Assembly: GCA_948567375.1 (NCBI GenBank)
Contig: OX419757.1
Location: forward strand, 26,778,732 to 26,842,731
DNA: 64,000 bases
Direction of reading: 5' to 3'
From: Lunularia cruciata
Taxonomy: Eukaryota > Streptophyta > Marchantiopsida > Lunulariales > Lunulariaceae
Part shown: positions 20,440 through 32,600 of the stretch, piece after piece
How the letters are laid out: each line of letters starts with the position of its first letter
How positions within the stretch are numbered: the stretch's first letter is position 1
Position numbers and translations under genes: made by a program
The notes under the pieces: model-generated
The model's input: only the letters and a program-made list of their open reading frames with translations
Databases searched by the model: none
What the model was told of the DNA's origin: nothing

Positions 20440-23400
20440 CGATAGGCTCTTGTCTACTCCCTAAAAAATGTGTAGAATGCCAGGTCTATAGTTCCATATA
20501 ATTGCAAGGCTAGAGGAACAAAGAGGTGACCTCGTTGCATACTCATATACTTGGAGACCTTGTGTGATGCAGCACCTCTCGTTGCCCATCTAGGAGGATG
20601 AGTAATCACTCCCTCTAAAATTGCATCACGAGTAGAGTCTATAACCACAACATTTGCCATTGTCACCTTCATCTTAGACCAAGTATAAGTCTACTTTGAC
20701 ACATGTCATTTGCAAAGAATATGAATGCTCCTTCCAAACAAGGTATCTACTCTCTTGTATCATAGCAAACACTTTATTCCTGATGGCATCATGGGTAGCT
20801 ATCCTCTGTCCTCCATAAGAACATTGTGTCATATGGACAATTGTTGCATCTAATTCAGAACCACACTCACAAGTGAGTAATGAAGATGCAAACAAGTGAA
20901 CCAAACCTAAGCAGAACATAATTGCTATAGAGAAAGTGGCTAGTGCAAGTCAGAATACCCTAATGCACGGTCAAGCCTAGAATCCAAGAGCTTGCATCCT
21001 TGCCGGAGCAAGAGCAAAGATGTGCTCTAGTGGCCCAAGGAATGGATGAGTTAATTGAAAGACATTCCGACATTATTGCTCCATCAAGGAAGACTAAAAA
21101 CCTTTGGTCCAATCTAATGGTATTGAAGAAAATGATGGAAGGTCCTCACGTGCCTATAGAGATAGACCATCTCTTGTCTACCACAATAGCACCTAGAGAG
21201 AAAAGGATCCCTCCTCCACCTTGGTAACATAATTTTCCAAATTGGTTTATCAGCAACCACAAAATGGGAGGAAAGTAGGGATGCCAAGAGAGGCAAATGA
21301 CCCAAAAATGCTATAGGTGCTATCTACTCCATAGATAATAAGCCAACTCCTCCACATGAGATTGGTAGAGATGCCTATCTATGTGCCAAATTCTCCCATC
21401 ACACACTCAAATATCTCTAGTCTGATAATATCACCAAAGACTTTCATGATCCTCCTATCAAAAGCTCTCAAACATGATAGGAAAGTCAAGGAAAGAGGAA
21501 CTATGCAGAGAAGGTAAGTTGGTCAACAAGCAAGACTAGAGGAGAGTATACTAAAAGCCACATGCGGATCTCCTAGTAGAGGAAGGTCATCCACATGGAG
21601 AATATCCTCTACAAGAGCAATGTCTAAGAAGCATGTGACAAAATCCTCAAATCCTAATAGCACTCCAAGAATACGTAGTTCATCTATAAGTGTGACACAC
21701 CCTTATGGAAGCTCAAGGTGGGAAGGGATACCTAAAGAGGACCATGCCATGCACTTTGACACCTTGACTCTCAAGCCTACAAGATGTATCTTGGTAGTCA
21801 AGTGATTAAAGGCATGCTTAATCTAATCTATGGGGTCCACAATGTGTGGATCATTTGCTAAAGAGAGAAATACATAACCTAGCATGGCCAAAGTAGTAGA
21901 TGAGAGAGCTCTAAAGTGAGCCATGGAGAACAAAGGTCTCTCTAAAGGATCTCCATACTATGTACCAACAATTGACTCCAAGATGGTGACTCCTTCTTAT
22001 GACCACCCATGCTAGTAGTATAGAGAAGTAGGAGAGCCATAGAACAACTGCACAAAGGGAATGAGACTCTCTAAGGATTCATGGACTCTTTAAGCTCTCT
22101 AAAGATGGATGCCCAAGAGATATTATTAAAAACATTCTCAACATCCACCTCTAGGATAACCCACTTTGGATGGATATCTAGGAGTGCATTGATGCCTAGG
22201 AAAATAGCCTTGCAAACTCCAAGTATAGCTACTCCAAATTGATGTAGACTAAGGTGCTCTTGAAAGTGAGATCAATGCTTAAGTACAATGGGGTAGCTAA
22301 CTAAACACAAAAAGATAGCAATAACAATTGGTTTAACGCTCACGTATCCTTCTCTATCGTGAGAAGTCAACTAGCCCCTAATACCCAACTAACTGATGCA
22401 GGATATCTCTCCTTGCTACTATTGTAGCCATTTGAAACAAATTGGTAAATCCACAAGAAGGATTATATCCCTGAAAGCAATCTCTAAGATGCTCATATAC
22501 AATCCCTAATAAGCCTCTTAAGGACAAGCAAGAGGTAGTGCACAATGCTTGTGAAAAAAACAACCTATCAAGACATAGAAGCTGCTCATGCTGATAACTA
22601 AGACCTCTAATGGTACTCCCTCTCCTACCATAAGATGTAGTGAGTGTAGGAAAGAGATAGTCTCAATAGTGGTACTAGCCATAAACAAAGATTGTAGCGC
22701 TTGTATTGCTCTACTAAACTCTCATGCTTGACCCAATGTCCAACACCATTGTAATTGAGTGGACTCTATGGTATCCTATGGTAGAATTTGTCTCTTAAAA
22801 TGTGCAGCCCTAACAGACTCCTTTTGTAGAGCAACCCAATCTCCCACTCAAAATTGGAATAATCTAAAGCCAACTCTCTATGCACCACACGTCCTCCTTT
22901 AGCATAACAAAGGCACCATCAAGGAAGTAAGAGGAATAAGAACCATGCTAACTTGTCCAAGGGATCACGTGCCAAACAATCAAGTGGTAGGAAAATAGAC
23001 TATCTAGCCGCATCATGGAGTGTCTAAGGTAGCCTATGGAATAGACGTGGACATGGAAAACTAGTCTCAAATAACCCCAAAATACAACCCGCTTGAGATG
23101 CTAACCACTCCCATGACTCGATCACTATAATTGGGACAATCAACAAAGGGATAGAGGAAGCATGTGTAATCCTAAGTGCCACCATTGTCGATGTGGTCAC
23201 TCGCCTTACATGAGCATCTCAAGTGTTCCAATTATAGTCCTTGTGCATCCTTCTCACATGGATCTTCACCCCTTGCAAGGTAAAGCGTTGATGACACACC
23301 GGACATGGTGTATCTTGAGCCGCTCTAGGCATCCTCACATGGGGAAATGTAACCATGGCTAGCACAAGAATACTATAGTAACACATGATGTTCCTCTCCA

Positions 23401-23460
23401 TATCTCTCCATACTTGCAAAACCATAATCCCTCGTATGAGAAAATACAATTTCTCCAAAC
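20440..23460 (-). mobile_element. Non-LTR retrotransposon remnant: zinc finger, RT, restriction-like endonuclease type
   Basis: Heavily mutated minus-strand coding. Near the 5' end (23,243-23,305) is a C2H2 finger, CPVCHQRF with His after 11 and 4 more residues. The middle (22,290-22,060) has an RT-like segment: LHQFGVAILG, then LDIHPKWVILEVDVENVFNNIS, which fits the conserved QFGVGxPGG and xxDxxNAFNxxS blocks. Downstream come LRILGVLLGFEDF and a segment LPLLGDPHVAF. The 3' part (20,919-20,460) has CECGSELDATIVHMTQC, HDAIRNKVF, VVVIDSTRD and AASHKVSKYM, the zinc-ribbon and PD-(D/E)xK layout of restriction-like endonuclease LINEs. Stops and frameshifts are numerous. I am sure of the RT-type coding and less sure of the clade. 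Confidence 0.6.
23243..23305 (-). pseudogene. C2H2 zinc finger at the 5' end of the non-LTR remnant
   Basis: In the 79-codon minus ORF at 23,219-23,458, Cys 52, Cys 55, His 67 and His 72 form C-x2-C-x11-H-x4-H with VKIHVRRMH, typical of N-terminal DNA-binding fingers of R2-like elements. The preceding residues (PRAAQDTP) look like a linker. Confidence 0.55.
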
Positions 23461-23875
23461 CCTATAAATTATAAACTCTCATAATTTTCAATTTTCATCT
23501 CAAAAATTCTCAAACAAAGTTTTGATGGAACTCAATAATGAAAACCAAGATATTAAAAATAAAAATTTCTGACCCATCACTCTCAATGTGAAACAATCAC
23601 TCTAAACCCTAAAAAACCTAAAAGTCTTCATTACTTTCTATTCAATTCTCTGTAGTCTTCAATCTAAATACCAATGGAACCAAATAAACAAACAAAATAG
23701 ACTATTCACTCTTATGAGTTATGCGAGCGAGCTCTCTAAAACTCCATAATATCCTTGACTCCCTTCTCACTCTCCCGTCCCCTCTCGTTCCCTCGTTCTC
23801 ATTCTTCTTTTGAAAGTTAAGTACACTAATTAGGTGGTAGATATCAGATATCTTAAGTGCAGTGGTGCAGATTTC
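23461..23875. other. Unassigned sequence between the LINE remnant and the hairpin region
   Basis: AT-rich, no coding or repeat pattern seen, apart from a pyrimidine-rich patch at 23,755-23,815. Confidence 0.4.
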
Positions 23876-23885
23876 TTATATAGAC

Positions 23886-23960
23886 TCTATTGGAGCTTAG
23901 CCCCATTTTACCTTTTTCATCTCTCCCTTGTACGGCTTGATGGGGTCTTCCCCTCCTTTA
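23886..23960 (-). repeat. Double-hairpin module, minus orientation
   Basis: Reverse complement of the modules at 24,781 and 26,090: GGAGCTTAGCCCCAT, then CTCTCCCTTGTACGGCTTGAT and GGGGTCTTCCCC. It runs into the tandem array at 23,935. Together with 26,090-26,172 it forms an inverted pair ending in TATAGACTCT on both sides, spanning about 2.3 kb. Confidence 0.65.
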
Positions 23961-24130
23961 TTTTTTCTTGTCTGTCGTCCTTCCTTCCAAAAAAAAATTA
24001 GGCTTGATGGGGTCTTCCCCTCCTTTATTTGTTCTTCGCTGTCGTCCTTCCTTCCAAAAAAAATTAAGCTTGATGGGGTCTTCCCATCCTTTATTTCTTC
24101 TTCGCTGTCGTCCTTCCTTCCAAAAAAAAG
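23935..24130 (+). repeat. Tandem repeat, three units of about 64 bp
   Basis: Three units start GGCTTGATGGGGTCTTCC (third: AGCTTGATGGGG), continue CTCCTTTATTT-TTCTT and TGTCGTCCTTCCTTCC and end in an A run. The unit is an amplified half of the double-hairpin module. Apparent ORFs on both strands here are repeat translations. Confidence 0.8.
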
Positions 24131-24199
24131 AAGGCTGTAATCTAGTAACCTCATGTTATGATTTATTCTTTCTATCATCTTTACCATACCTTTCTTTCA

Positions 24200-26085
24200 A
24201 GTTTATTAACTAATTCACGCGTGCATGTCTCCCGCAGTACCTTACTATCTTAGAATGCATGTTACGGGATACCACGGTATCAGGCTCTATTACTGAAATG
24301 TAATTAAATAAGAAATATCTCTGACATCAAACAAGACTGGAGCTAAATCCTTCTGAAATCATCACGTTTGCCACCGTCAAGGGAAATTACTAAGGTCCCG
24401 TGACTTCCACGCCGTCCGGACAATGTGTTTTCATTTACTGGAGGAATAGGTGCTTGTTTCACTAGACAGAAGAGTGAGATATGCTTGAAATTTACTTGAT
24501 GGCCCCACCTCGCAAAGATTTCCTTGATGGGGCCCACATTAACCAAAACTTCTGGACGGGCTTCTTTGCTGCAAATTCGTGTGAAGTGTCTTTATTCTCT
24601 CTCAAAACACTTAGCTCGTCATAAAAGGATTTCAATTTTCCTACAGTTTGTCATTCGAGTTGAATCCATTATCAAATTTGAATGTTACGAGTTCGTAATA
24701 GTCCTAACATCATCCGAAGTCACCATAGCAAAAGGTTCCGAGAAGCTCAGGAAGAAGAAAAAGGGCGACCGCGTAGGAAAAATGAAGGATGGGAAGACCC
24801 CATCAAGCCGGACAAGGGAGAGACAAAAAAGGTAACATGGGGCTAAGCCCCATGCTAAGCCTCAGGAAGAGGGAGGAAAACAAGAAAAGTATGAGGCAAA
24901 CAAGAAATAGAATAACAACTTATGGAAAGTTGGGCTGATTATGGGTGTGGTTGTTCTTGACGTGAAGTGTTTATGTCTGAGAGGATTTCTGATTTCAGAT
25001 CGAAAAGTTCTAAACTATAGATAAAACATGCTATGTCTTGTGGACATTCCAAACGCGACGATCGTTAAAGTCATTATCCACTAAATGCATGGTGAACTAG
25101 GTCTCAGTATGGCAAACTGTAACGACTTCTATGCGTGGTCAACTGTAGCTACTGTGGCACGACGGTCATACAGATTCGAGACCATATGAATATTGCGTAC
25201 ACAATTGCCCATCTGGCCATTTAAAAAGGGACTTGCTATTTCCACCACTTTTTTTTTGCTATTTCCACCACAACACTGTAAATTAATCGATTCTAAACTA
25301 GTCTCAGCGCTGGGTTTTGGGGTTAAATGTGGTGGAAATAATTAAAACTGTGGTGGAAAGCAACCCCCCATATTCTCAGTATGGGGGTACGAGTATAAGC
25401 GCCAAAGTTCACAACTCGGGACATTTGATTGATGAGGCAAAGACTGCCTTTGATGGGTATAAACTTTAATAGAGGGATACTGAGAATATGTAATAGAGGA
25501 AAAGGCGACCGCATAGAAACACAAAGGATGGGAAGATCCCATCAGAAAATGTAAAGAGAAAAAGGAAACTGGACCTAAAACACCACAATGGCTATCATAC
25601 GAAGAGAAGTATCCTTTTGCCAAGGAAAAAGCGACCGCGTGTGAAAACAAGAAAGATGGGGAAGACCCCATCAAGCCCATCGACCCTAAACCCTTTGCCA
25701 AGAACCTTGCTACTTTCCATGTAACTCATAACTCGTTCGAATTAAATTTGGGTGTAGGATCCCACTACATGCAAATCATTCATTTGAAATTAAATTTGGA
25801 CTTATGACCCAGATCCCGTTCTTGATAGATTGCACATGGGCTTAGAATAGAAATCGATGAAGAGGAGCCTGGAATCCACGAGATACCGAGAATCTACAGA
25901 GAAAAGACTGCCAATTAAAACTGAAATAACGGACTACTGACATACTTTTTGAGCTGAATTTGAATTAGGCCAACACAAAGAAATAAGAAACTTGGAAATA
26001 AGAATAAGTAACTTGGAAAGAACCAGCAGAATTGTGGTAAGTAAATTACTCGTACACCAAGACGAATTAGGCGACCGCGTAGGAA
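24200..26085. other. Gene-free region between inverted hairpin modules
   Basis: No gene recognised. Two partial modules (GCGACCGC, then an A-rich gap, then GATGGGAAGA) are at about 25,509-25,545 and 25,628-25,676. A small inverted structure at 25,227-25,370 has TTTCCACCAC repeated on the left and GTGGTGGAAA twice on the right, which may be a degenerate MITE. Other sequence is unremarkable. Confidence 0.45.
24781..24855 (+). repeat. Double-hairpin module, best preserved
   Basis: Preceded by GGGCGACCGCGTAGGAAAAA. It contains GATGGGAAGACCCCATC (6-bp stem, 5-base loop) and CATGGGGCTAAGCCCCATG (8-bp stem, 3-base loop), joined by AAGCCGGACAAGGGAGAG. Confidence 0.7.
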
Positions 26086-26089
26086 AATC

Positions 26090-26172
26090 GAAGGATGGGA
26101 AGACCCCATCAAGTCGTACAAAGGAGAGAAAAAAAAAGTAACATGGGGCTAAGCTCCAATAGAGTCTATATG
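26090..26172 (+). repeat. Double-hairpin module, right-hand copy
   Basis: GGATGGGAAGACCCCATC, then AAGTCGTACAAAGGAGAG, then ATGGGGCTAAGCTCCAATAG and AGTCTATA. Preceded at 26,070 by GGCGACCGCGTAGGAAAA. It pairs in inverted orientation with 23,876-23,960. Confidence 0.65.
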
Positions 26173-26179
26173 AGGAAGG

Positions 26180-27147
26180 AACGAGACGTTACAGACTTTT
26201 TGACGAGATGATCGACGAGTGGACAGGACCGTCGATCTAAGGCTGCCCGTTTTGCTGCCCCTCGCCTCCCCTTCCCTCTGCCCGAAGCCTGATTGCGGGC
26301 CCACCAGATATCCTGTCGAGCTCCCATTGGGCCCAGAAGGGAAAGTCCCTCGTGGGATTCGATCTGCAACCGCACCGGCAGCAAGGAAAGAGAATTACCG
26401 TCCTTGTAGAGAGAAGGACAGCCTTTGGTTCGTTAGTAAATTAATATCAGAATAATAATAAAAGCAAGCGTTTTCGTTTGGCCGTGAGTGAGAGGTCCAT
26501 GGAAGCAGCAGCATCAAGGAGTGCTTCCACTTCGGAAGTTGGGCTCTAAACCATGAGACATTGGTCCCCTTGTTGGATGGATTGATTGATTGAGTGATTG
26601 ATTAAAGACCGAAAGTGAGCTAAGAGAGACAGAGAAAAGACCGAGCAAGTCACGCCCTTGAGGGAGGAGTTATGAGGACTTTGCTGGCGTCACGGCTATG
26701 ATTGAAAAGGAGCCGGAACTCGACAGAGTGGGAGAGAGCGATGTTTGTGTGAAGCTGATGAGGAACATTCAGCTCGTTGTTTAGTAGGGCAGGAAAGTCA
26801 CTGTCACTGTGAGAAGGAAAGGAAAGAAACGAAACGGAGGAATGTCGTTGCGTCCTTGTCGACGTGCTCAGGGACACGATGGGTTGCTGGTACGCACGAC
26901 GAAGCAAATTCTAGATGAAATTTCTACTTGGGAAAACTATCTTAACTTGTAAAAGGAGGCAGTTCCTTTGTGATTAATAATGTCGGCTTGGTAGATGAGA
27001 TCAGCTGATGATGATGAGGTCGGAGAGTGAAAGGAATGGGAGTGGAGATATACAGGGTGGAGTGAGGGAATGCACGATTGAGATGTTTTCATACAGGTGT
27101 GTTTGATGTATGCTCACTGGTAACGGTCCTGATTCTGTTCTTTGCAG
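26180..27147 (+). promoter_or_regulatory. Upstream region of the bHLH gene
   Basis: This stretch is less AT-rich than its surroundings, as expected near a host promoter or 5' untranslated exon. I find no exon for the N-terminal bHLH-MYC_N domain that AMS proteins usually carry. A polypyrimidine tract and acceptor TTCTGTTCTTTGCAG end at 27,147. No clear TATA box can be assigned. Confidence 0.35.
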
Positions 27148-29621
27148 GAGGAAGAAAAGTGAGGAGTTCAAATTTTGATGGCCAAAAACATCGGGCTATC
27201 TCGAGCGAAAGGCGGGTAGAGACGTTTCTTAATTTGCATGATATCGGCTTCGTTGAAACGGCGCATGAAATGTTTCAAAGTGGTCACGGTCTGGGTTCTT
27301 CGTCGAATATGACGACGGGGGTGTTGGACAGTCTCCACCCTCAACTGGATTCATACGGTTCAGAAACCAACTTGCACGAGCTGTTGGGAGGGCACGCAGG
27401 TCCTCACTCCCAAAATATGAACCACCCATCGAATCATCCATCGGACTTCTTAGCCAGCCTCGGAGAAGGTGTCCTCGGTGAAACCAACGATAATCATATG
27501 TATCACCGGCAGTTGGAGATTCCGAAGCAGAAATGGACAACTCCATCGAAGCTCGCACCCGGTCCTTTCTGGATGCTGCAGCATCACCTTGATCCATCGA
27601 ACTACCCTCTTCCGGGGCTCGCTGTGAGTGGTACGAGCTCCCCAAAGGCCAGCCTTGGACCCTCTACGGTCGAGGACCCGTCCTGTCAAAGCAGGCAAGT
27701 GTGGCGTGAAAGGGGTGCTAACCAGGTTCTTCTCAAATCAGAGGATAATGTGACCAGCCTCAAGCTTCCGATGGTTGTGAAACCGGACAGGTCGCTGCTC
27801 TGTGATGGGTCCGGGGCTCCGGTGGACTCACCCAAAGGAACGAATGGCAATTTGCTTAATAGGGATCCTTCTGATATGGACGCAAAACAGCTAGACTCTT
27901 CTGATTGCAGTGACCATAACATCGATGAGCAAGACGAGAAAGATCAAGCAGCAGCAAACGGAGTTGGAAGGACCGTGTCAAAGAATCTGGTTTCTGAGCG
28001 CAAGCGAAGGAAAAAGCTGAATGATGGGCTTTACACTCTTCGTGCCCTGGTCCCGAAAATCAGCAAGGTATGTTTTCTGTTTCCCTGTTGCTACAGTCTG
28101 CCTAAAGATCGATATGCAGAATTTGCCTCAACAGGTTTGGCGTCGTACGGGGTCCAAGTATTAGTTGCGAACCTTACCAGAATGTCCGAAAGTATTAATT
28201 CACACAATGAAAGTCGTTCTGTCGCTCAGGCCCCGACTAAGTAAGCACGAAATTATTTCAAAACTGGAGTGCTGTAGTAGAGATTAGTGCTGCACAGCAC
28301 CAAATTTCTTAAATTCTCAGACTATACCTTGAAACCAGTTTTGGTTCGTGGTGGAAGATTTGGTCAGGTTTTGTCATCCTGCTTCGGATAGCAACCTATT
28401 ATTTCGTCACAAATAAGGAATGAAGTTTCCATGTAAGTAAAGCTGATCTGTGATATGACAGACTCTGATTGGATCTTAACTCCTGTATTCTCTCAAGTCA
28501 CCGTAAAGTCTCATCTTAATTGTACTTGCAGATGGACAAGGCATCGATTGTTGGCGATGCTATTGACTACGTGCGGGAGCTACAAAAGCAGGTGGAAGAC
28601 CTGCAGGCTGATATATCGGACATTGAGTCCACAAAACCTAACCCCGTACCCGTGGGGGAAGAACCGTTAGCATCTGTTGTAGAAACAAGTGCGGCGCAAG
28701 GTTCCACAGCCCCCTGTAATGGTCGCACTTGGGAGGAAGATAGCAGCAGAACAGGTGAACCCAAGCTTGATCACGAGATGACAGAGGCAGTTCTCGAGGA
28801 CACTACAGAGCAGAAAATTCTGGAAGTGAGAAAGCAACCTCATAACCCTTTGCATGTTCATACTCTCCTCTGCAAAGTTCTCACATATCTAAGTGTAGTA
28901 AGCACTGCCCCATAATGAATGAATCTCTTCGTGTAGACCATAACCTTTTAAATAAGATGGAATTGCCGCATGCCAATTATGCAGGTAGTCCTAGGACTGG
29001 ATTAGCCACTCGTAACATCCTTCAAACCCCATAGAACTTTGCAGCATGCACAGGAGCTATATAGACCCAGGAACTCTGATAGCACTGGGCTAAACGTCAA
29101 CATATTTCCTTCCTTCAGCATTTCTTAATTAGTTCACCCTGTACATGACTTTTAAGCCATCTAGTACCAATCACTATACCAACTACCAGGTCTGGTTGCA
29201 TACTCCTTGTTGTCGTCTAGCTTGTCGCTGGTATAGTAACTAACGACGATATTATACTGTTGTTTGCAGTTGGATGTGGCGAAGATGGAAAAGCAGACCT
29301 ACCATCTTCGAATCTTTTGTACTAAAGGACCAGGAGTTTTTGTTCAACTAATGCAATCGTTGGAGGCCTTGGGCTTGGAGATCCGCAACGCCAACCTCAC
29401 CTCTTTCCAAGAAAATCTACTAAACACTTTCATCGCTGAGGTAAATAGTTCTGTACTCAGCTCTTTATCCCCGTTCTGCGCCACCAGAATAGATTCCTAT
29501 TTGGTCCTTTGTATTCATCAACTTTGTGATGTTTCAGATCAAAGACTGGGAGATGATGAAGACCGAAGAGGTCAAAAAGGCTATCCTGGACGTTGCCGCC
29601 CGCTTTGGTCTGCAACCTTGA
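27148..29621 (+). CDS. bHLH transcription factor, ABORTED MICROSPORES (AMS)-like, 5' end not found
   Basis: Four exons by reading frame and splice sites: 27,148-28,067 (acceptor TTTGCAG, donor GTATGT), 28,532-28,825 (acceptor ACTTGCAG, donor GTGAGA), 29,270-29,440 (acceptor TTTGCAG, donor GTAAAT), 29,538-29,621 (acceptor TTTCAG, ends TGA). Exons 2-4 are multiples of three, giving about 488 residues from the first exon on. The bHLH domain spans the first junction: NLVSERKRRKKLNDGLYTL before it, MDKASIVGDAIDYVRELQKQ after it; an acidic SDCSDHN-DEQDEKD stretch precedes the basic region, as in AMS. A C-terminal ACT-like domain is in exons 3-4 (YHLRIFCTKGPGVFVQLMQS). In flowering plants AMS directs tapetum and pollen-wall genes in the nucleus. 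The N-terminal MYC_N domain is missing. The open stretch back to 27,078 starts with TTG and is intron. AMS versus a close subfamily III(a+c)/II relative is not certain. Confidence 0.85.
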
Positions 29622-32600
29622 AGCTACATAGAGGTGAGCAACGTCCCCACTCAACCCGGACGTACCCATCTTTCATCATATTCTAGCTCTCTCTAACCAA
29701 ATGTTCTTCGATTGGGAATCCAGTTGGAGAAAGCATCTCAAACTTCAGATAGCGTTGGAAGGAAGAGTTCAGATCCTAAGAGGTTATTACTGACACGATA
29801 TGTTTGACCTTTCTTGAAGCTGGAAACTAGTCGACTTCCTGGCGGAGCATTTGATCGGATACTATATCAAACATTCAAATTAAGTGGAAGAAGCTTATTC
29901 TGAGACAGCACCCGTTTTTGTACATAGCTTAGCCTTCTGAAAGCTGGAGAAGTATTCCTCTGTGCTGTTGCTCCACCCTTAAGAGGGAACAATACAACAT
30001 TCAAGATTTATCTTGGAGATTGTACACTGAAATATCAAGCAACACAACATTCAAGATTTATCTTGGAGATCGTACACTGAAATATCAAGCACTCTCTCAC
30101 ATCAGTAGTGTCTTAGAACTTGTCAATTTCAGAAATGAACAATTTATTTTGTTAGGTATGTCTTGTTACTACGGTTCCACTCATTCTACCTCGAGTAAAA
30201 TTCAATGGTAGCGTGATTGTTCTGTGTGTGTATTACTCTCTGCAAGAGCTGAATCTATGAACCATTGACGTGCTAAAGATGTTCCGACACATCTTTTGCA
30301 CAAATAGTTCTCCGAATCCTCTGTAGGCCCCACGTGAATGCAGTCGACGCGTCAGAACAGTAGTCTAGTGATCAGGGCTCCTTCTGATGGTATTTTCTCC
30401 CAAGCAGAGTACCCAAAGGACTTCGACCGAGGATCATCCTATCCATAGACGATTCAGAGCGCATTCCAATCATATCCTCAACTAGAACGCAATCCTCGAC
30501 CCGAACACTCTACCTTCACTCCCTGCTCCACAAAATCTGACTCTGGCGTACATCTCTGATTCACAGCAGACTTAGTACCCAGGGTTCTGCTCTAATCCCG
30601 TACGACCTCGAAACGAAGCGAGCCCGACGCATTCACTGACAGTACGGTACGACTTTGCAGTGATCGAAATCGACCAAAATTGCGACGATGACCCTACGAG
30701 GATAGTACGAGCTTTTGAAACGTCTCCAACCTAAATCGTGAAACCTTTGAATCTGATCATTACCCCCAATGAAGTCATTAATTGCAATACAATACTGTGG
30801 CGATTTTTTCACCAGGTGGGGCGCGAAGATCAGACACACACGGACACTACATTACCTTACATCATAATCATCGCCAGGGTTGGAGGTAAAATGTGACACA
30901 TCGGACAAAGAATTTTTCGCTAGAGTGTGCAATTGGTCGTTTGTACGACACCAGTGATTACACGTTCTGGACTTTCTGCCCAGTCCAATCGCTCAAAGAC
31001 CTACCTACACTAAAAAGATGTTGCTCGCCATGCTAGAAAGAAGGATCTCCACACAAGGACAAACACGAGTACATCACAACTTGATTCGCAGTATATGCCA
31101 AGTTCTTTCACTTGACGATGAGACTGAATGGCCAAGAAGAAGCTTGTCATCTAGAAAACCTTACTAAGTTCGTCTGAAATCTAGTCTCACGTATCAGCAA
31201 TAACAACCAACAGCCTCAGCTTCATGGCGTTAGTTCCATACAGATGACCTTTTCCCGATTTCTATCCTTGCTGATTATAGCTGTCGAGATCCAGATCCAT
31301 CCAATTTCTCTCAGTCAACGCTCCTACAATTACTCTTGCATGCCATCCTTGGCAAGTGAGTCGTTGCATTGCAAGGGGCCGATTTCGTATATTCTAACGC
31401 TCAAATCTGCAGTTGAAATTCTCACCCATGAGCTCTCCTCTAACAACCCTGCCAGCGCAGAACCCGGTGCCTTGACCAACCACTCAACCCGAGTGCACTA
31501 AATATGGGAGCACCGGGGATTTGCTAGAGCAGAATTCTTACTCAATCTCCAGAGGACAATCATTGCCTATCAATGGAAATCAAAAGTTCATGGTATTAGA
31601 TAAAGAGTGCATGCGAACACTAACACTTCTACGAGATTACATTACTCAGTTGCAAATATTTTAGTGTGTGGAAGAAATTTTTATATTTATTCACATACGA
31701 CGATGATTATTCAAATGATTAGGAACTTTAACTGGATGAATGAATGATCTCGGAAACAACAAATGATCCATAAGACCTTTTGGCCGGGAAAAGCTTTGCC
31801 ATTGCCTCTACGCTCATTCAGCTGTAAACGGTATGTTCGTCGAAACGTGTAATCTTCTTTGTGATCCACTTCAATTCTTATTCACAGATGCCCCTTGCTC
31901 ATCCGCTTACACTAGCTAAATATTCCCACTTACATGCACTCAAACTCATCCGTTGGAAAAGGAAACAGAGAAAAGAGACTTAATGCTTTGTGTTTTCCTT
32001 CTGTCTTAATTGTCATATTTTTTCGACTGGAATTGTAAGGCACTTGTTCGTATACATTTGCATGCAGCCAGACCGAGGAGCTTGGATGCCACTATCCAAC
32101 CTCTGTATAGGATATACCCTTTCCCTTTGCCTTCCCGTACTTTAGCGAAAGGGTGAAACTTACATTATCCAAGATTCGATACTGATGTTAACCTCTACGG
32201 TTTCATCCGATAACCATTCTCTTCCTGAAAGAGCTCTCTTCTGTACCTTGACAATCTTGTGGCAACAATGTATTGCGATATATTGCAACACCGCACGTCA
32301 ATTTCTTTCATTCTTTGCGGCTATAGGTTATAGCCGTTTTAAACTTGAGACCTCCATCCCAATAGGATTAAGAATTTTTTCAGACACTAATGTACGGTAT
32401 TTCCAGCTTAGTTTATTTGTCACCTTCCTTCTCTTTAAGAAGACAGATATAGATATTTCAACCATTCGAAAAGATGATGGTACAAGAACCAGATGTGTAC
32501 GTCTTGAAATGGAGGACATATCTCACCCTTAATCTGGAAAAAGCGCAACATCCCGTTCGTCATGTGGGTAGTGAATTTCATGCCCATAAGCAACGCACAA

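Noticed and set aside
23897..24213. Overlapping ORFs on both strands in the tandem repeat
   Set aside because: Their peptides are translations of the 64-bp repeat unit (repeated SSLIFFGRKDD or GSSPPLF) and not a protein family.
27078..27147. N-terminal extension of the bHLH reading frame before 27,148
   Set aside because: It begins with TTG and not ATG, is hydrophobic, and ends in a pyrimidine tract plus TTTGCAG, a splice acceptor. It is intron sequence read through.
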